NCBI GenBank assembly: GCA_028554795.2
Contig: JAPYKE020000564.1
Span: 196,501 to 260,500, forward strand
DNA: 64,000 nt
Source of the DNA: Sinohyriopsis cumingii
Lineage: Eukaryota; Mollusca; Bivalvia; Unionida; Unionidae
Reading direction: 5' to 3'
The position numbers and the translations under genes were made by a program. The notes below the pieces were generated by a model. The model was not told the DNA's origin. It saw only the letters and a program-made list of their open reading frames with translations, and ran no database searches. This document shows positions 60,590 to 64,000 of the stretch, in pieces. The first letter of the stretch is position 1, and each line of letters opens with the position of its first letter.

Positions 60590-60895
60590 GAATCGTATCC
60601 GAAAGGAGCCTATTGACTATACTTCATCATACAGGACCTTATCTAACCAAATTTTTACCAAGATAAACGGGACACTGTTTTCTTTCAATGCACAACTTTG
60701 TATTCGATCCATTTACAACTTCCCAAACTATTTACAGTCCCCTGGCGTTGCATCATGAATTGCAAGAAGAATATTTATTTTAGGTATATCAGCTGTCACC
60801 ACGTCAGTTTTAATCGAACATATGTTTCTTTTATTACACATGGTCGGTGGGACCTTCGTTCCTCTGTTTAGTTCAATTAATATTCGGCCATGAAA
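60590..60895 (-). pseudogene. Decayed paralogue of the second Ig exon
   Basis: Minus-strand reading gives GTKVPPTMCNKRNICSIKTD against GASLIVQFMCNKTNISSIKI in the exon at 50427-50726, then DRIQSCALKENSVPFILVKI against DRIENCVLNVNSFSLTLQKV. DNA matches too (ttcaatgcacaactttgtattcgatcc against ttcaatacacagttttctattcgatcc, plus strand). In-frame stops after GDCK and before MDRIQ, and loss of the D.G.Y region, show it is inactive. It lies on the same strand about 10 kb upstream, so the receptor locus has undergone local duplication. Confidence 0.76.
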
Positions 60896-61003
60896 GTGAT
60901 TCACTAAAATGATTGCATAGGAAGAAAACATATCTTAACTTTAAGGAATGTATTATCTAGCCATTTCAACAGAAAGCAAATCTACAGGCTTTCCAGCGCA
61001 TAC

Positions 61004-61207
61004 TCAGATCTCGCAGCTTCCTATCTCACGACATTCAACCGTACCCATCGGACAGTGACCCAGGAGTCGTGAAAACGTTACCTTGTACATATACAAATAG
61101 TTTGATCCAGAACGCAACAACTCTTCTCCCAGGCAACATACATGTCCAGGGCATACGTTACTACTAGCAAAATATAAAATGAACTCATACGAAGAAAAAT
61201 AACTCAA
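61004..61207 (-). pseudogene. Cys-rich open frame next to the Ig relic, unidentified
   Basis: A 67-codon minus frame (FASSNVCPGHVCCLGEELLR, then YKVTFSRLLGHCPMGTVECR). It sits where an upstream exon of the decayed receptor copy could be, but shows no similarity to the Ig1 exon and no splice sites in phase were established. Confidence 0.25.
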
Positions 61208-61917
61208 AGTATTGTTCCCATAGCATTCAGTGTAAGGGCCATTTAAATAAATTTCAATTTAAGTTCCTGTCCAAATATTTTGCATTATATTTCCAGATAT
61301 ATATTTCTCCTGCCGTGCTGAAAATGAGTGTACATGCACCGTGTGGCTGCTTTTAAGCATATTTCGTGATTTGAATAAATAAAATGGGATTCGAATTTGA
61401 GTAAATTAACTCACCTAGGACCATTCCCAAAAAGAAAACAAAATGCTATAAATATGACGTTAATACATTAAAACGCTCGAAGCAATGGTTTGATGCATAC
61501 TACCTTTGTAAATATTTAGCTCCACGATATAGCTAGTATTAACAATGTATTCTATTCTTCTAAGTAGTGGTTCTATATATTCGTTTCCTTCATGTTGTTG
61601 CTGTACTTACATTGTCCAGTTTGTATGAAGGTAGGATAGATTTTATTGTATCTCCTCCATTTATATACTAGTTAATTCTTACAATTAATTGGTTTTGTTT
61701 AGAGATTTATTTGTTTGTCTTTCCTTTATCCTTTATGATAATTTACATTTTATGCATGTTGTTTCAGCAATCGTGGTTTTTAAACTGCGTAATATTTCGT
61801 TTTAGAGCTAACTGTACAAGTTTAACAAATTGGCCTTACAAATCATGGTAGCTGTAAATAAAGTTGTTAGAAAAAGGGTAGTGGTCGAGATCTCCATATG
61901 AAGTTCATATATTTTAT

Positions 61918-62231
61918 ATAGTGGTTAGAGCGTCAGCCTCGGATGCGGGAGGTCGTGGATTCGAAACCCTGCCGTGTCACACCAAAGACTTGTAAAAATG
62001 GTGCTACTAGCTGCCTCGCTTGGCGCTCGTAATTAACAGATTAGTATTAGGACTGGTCGGCCTGGTGTCAGGATAATGTGACTGGGTGGGACATGATGCT
62101 GAATGTCTGCGGCTTGATGCCCCAGTGTTTGATATAACTATAAACTACCACACTGCAGACATCATAGCAATATGACTGAAAAATTGCTAAAGCTACATTA
62201 AAATTTCAGAACACACACACACACACACACA
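61918..62231 (+). mobile_element. tRNA-derived SINE, family A, copy 5, with (CA)n tail
   Basis: The most complete copy. The head gtggttagagcgtcagcctcgg .. ggattcgaaaccc has A and B boxes. The body has gctgcctcgcttggcgctc, aggactggtcggcctggtgtcaggataatgtgactgggtgggacatgatgct and tgatgccccagtg. The end is gcagacatcatagcaatatgactgaaaaattgctaaagc, then a CA microsatellite at 62211-62231. Confidence 0.88.
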
Positions 62232-62600
62232 TTATAATTTTTATACAACATTATCTGCAAGTTTTAAACATTGTGTGTCCATCTGGCAGCTGGCAGCAGT
62301 TACTATTTTAAACTTTGAAACTGCCAGAAAAAGGTTACCTTCTTATGTGTTTTACTGCTCAAGTAAATGTCCCTTAGAGTCCTAATATATGGTGCATTTA
62401 TAGCTAGGAACTATGTCTAATCCCATTGTCAATATACACATGTCACTAAGCTATTCACAATGATATTGTCACTAGCAGCATGTGGCTATAGCTGTTTACA
62501 TGCTACAAGTATTTAAACTTAATCCGTCTATCAGGACTAGGCCTGGCAAGGTTCAAATATGGACACCGCTAACTTTAAGCATCAAGTTACGGTCACTCAA

Positions 62601-62853
62601 AAAAAATGGTACTAACAGCTGCCTCGTTTGACGCTCAGCATTAAGAGGTTAGTGTTAGGACTGGTCGGCCTTGTGACAGGATAATGTGACTGGGTGGGAC
62701 ATGATGCTACATGTCTGCGGCATGATGACTTAGTGCTAGACATCTCTGTAAACTGCCACATTGCAGACATCGTAGCGATATAGCTGAATAATTGTTAAAG
62801 ATACGCAAAAAGTCCAAATCACACACACATACACACACACACACACACACATA
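62601..62853 (+). mobile_element. tRNA-derived SINE, family A, copy 6, head truncated, with (CA)n tail
   Basis: Body and tail match copy 5 closely (ggactggtcggccttgtgacaggataatgtgactgggtgggacatgatgct), but the tRNA-like head is replaced by unrelated sequence before about 62601. It is followed, after a short A-rich stretch, by a CA/CATA microsatellite at 62821-62853. Confidence 0.85.
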
Positions 62854-62859
62854 CACGGT

Positions 62860-64000
62860 CACTCATACTCAGATTTTGAAGACACTGATATTAAGCTTCA
62901 TAAAACTGAAACACACTGAATTTGACATTTGTGTGCTTTTCAAAGCATATAATGAAATAAAAGAAAACTAACAAACAAGCAATCCAATTAGAATATGCAT
63001 AACATCTCCCCTCATAAAGAAAAAGAAAGATTTAAACAATGAATAATTTTTGTACTATTAACCAAATAGACAGGTTATAACAATTTGCATAAGATAAAGA
63101 CTTGCGAAAAACACAAACTATACACGAAACAATATATCGCTTATAAATTAGATGGCTAATTTCATTTGATAACAGCATTAACTGCGAAACCAGGAGAAGA
63201 ATATTACGATATCGCTTGCTGAATAAAGACATGCACTGCTATCGACCTTACAATGATGCAGTTGTGATTTTGCATGTACCAGATCTTGTACATTAAACCT
63301 ATTTATTATTTTTACCATGTCATATACTGACCTTTGAATACAGACAGAGAACCACTCGACTGCGTAGATTAACAATTTTGATATATGTTTAGTGCACTTT
63401 AAGTTTTGAGTATACTCGGAAGTTGAGCTCATGTTGAAGTGTTTATTAATGTCATTGTGCAATAAAATTATAGCTTTATTTCAGCGACCGACACTTGTGA
63501 CCCAATTATATCGGGGCCCGTAGTGCCCAGATAACCAGTGCACAGCTGATACGGGACAAAACTATAATGCTATGACTTTGAAAGGATGCGGGGCAATTAG
63601 AGTTGCAATATTATAATTGCCCAATTTTTCTTATCTCATTATCAACAACGATTACTTCGATATCATCGATAATTACAGATGTATAAATCTTATCCGCACC
63701 TTTTAAAATAAGTTCCTAAAACATTTTTAAAGAATGATTTCATATAATGAAAAGTACTATGGTCCGATTTAATGAGCCAAGTTATAATTGGAATAATAAA
63801 TAATTTTGTCTTACAGAACGTCATAGATATTTGGACATACAGTACATTCGAACTATCGTGCATGACTTGATTTTAGTTTCAAATCTGGTTATTTTCTGAG
63901 AAAATCAATTGTGCTAAATGAAGGAAAAACAAAATGGTACAAAATTATTAATTGAAAACGAAGCTACATCAGTACACATTTTTAAAGCAATTTTGTAATG
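62860..64000. other. No gene recognised
   Basis: AT-rich DNA. The minus-strand frames at 63032-63232 and 63178-63462 lack motifs. A short 9-bp inverted repeat (gggcaatta .. taattgccc) occurs at about 63592-63622. Confidence 0.5.

Overview
The window looks like AT-rich animal nuclear DNA: split genes with GT-AG introns, tRNA-derived SINEs, hAT-like and other inverted-repeat elements, a LINE fragment, decayed Polinton/Maverick (polintovirus-type) genes and many (TA)n, (CA)n, (CT)n and (AAT)n tracts. The mix suits an invertebrate, probably a mollusc or other lophotrochozoan, but the species cannot be read from the sequence. There are no bacterial-type operons. Coding DNA is sparse, and most open frames are chance frames or eroded mobile-element genes.

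Two cellular genes can be assembled from exons, both on the minus strand. (1) 7161-16978: a homologue of C19orf12 with three coding exons joining to a 130-residue protein that keeps the glycine-rich hairpin membrane segment. Its introns hold minisatellites, a hAT-like MITE and two unidentified coding relics. (2) About 43.5-52.3 kb: an immunoglobulin-domain membrane receptor. Two Ig exons (52289-51969 and 50726-50427) are followed by four copies of a 78-bp exon, each inside a near-perfect 802-bp tandem repeat (46433-49641), then a transmembrane exon (45017-44895) and a candidate cytoplasmic exon (43673-43546). All junctions from Ig1 to the TM exon are phase 1 and every internal exon is a multiple of three, so each repeat adds 26 Ser/Thr-rich residues to the extracellular stalk without breaking the frame. 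This apparent variable-length stalk made by a tandem exon-plus-intron array is the most interesting feature of the window. A decayed paralogue of the second Ig exon lies at about 60.6-60.9 kb.

Layout: 0-7 kb, coding relics including a Polinton DNA polymerase fragment at 4.35-4.57 kb; 7-17 kb, the C19orf12-like gene; 17-23.5 kb, mostly featureless AT-rich DNA with one minisatellite; 23.7-24.5 kb, a Polinton protease relic; 24.9-25.7 kb, SINE plus LINE relics; 27.6-33.3 kb, minus-strand relics including a Polinton protease and hexon-type capsid gene split by a SINE; 34-43 kb, unidentified relics and long simple repeats; 43.5-52.3 kb, the Ig receptor; 52.5-64 kb, simple repeats, SINEs, MITEs and the Ig relic. 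Polinton pieces at three separate places, one of them duplicated (two proteases), suggest several old insertions.
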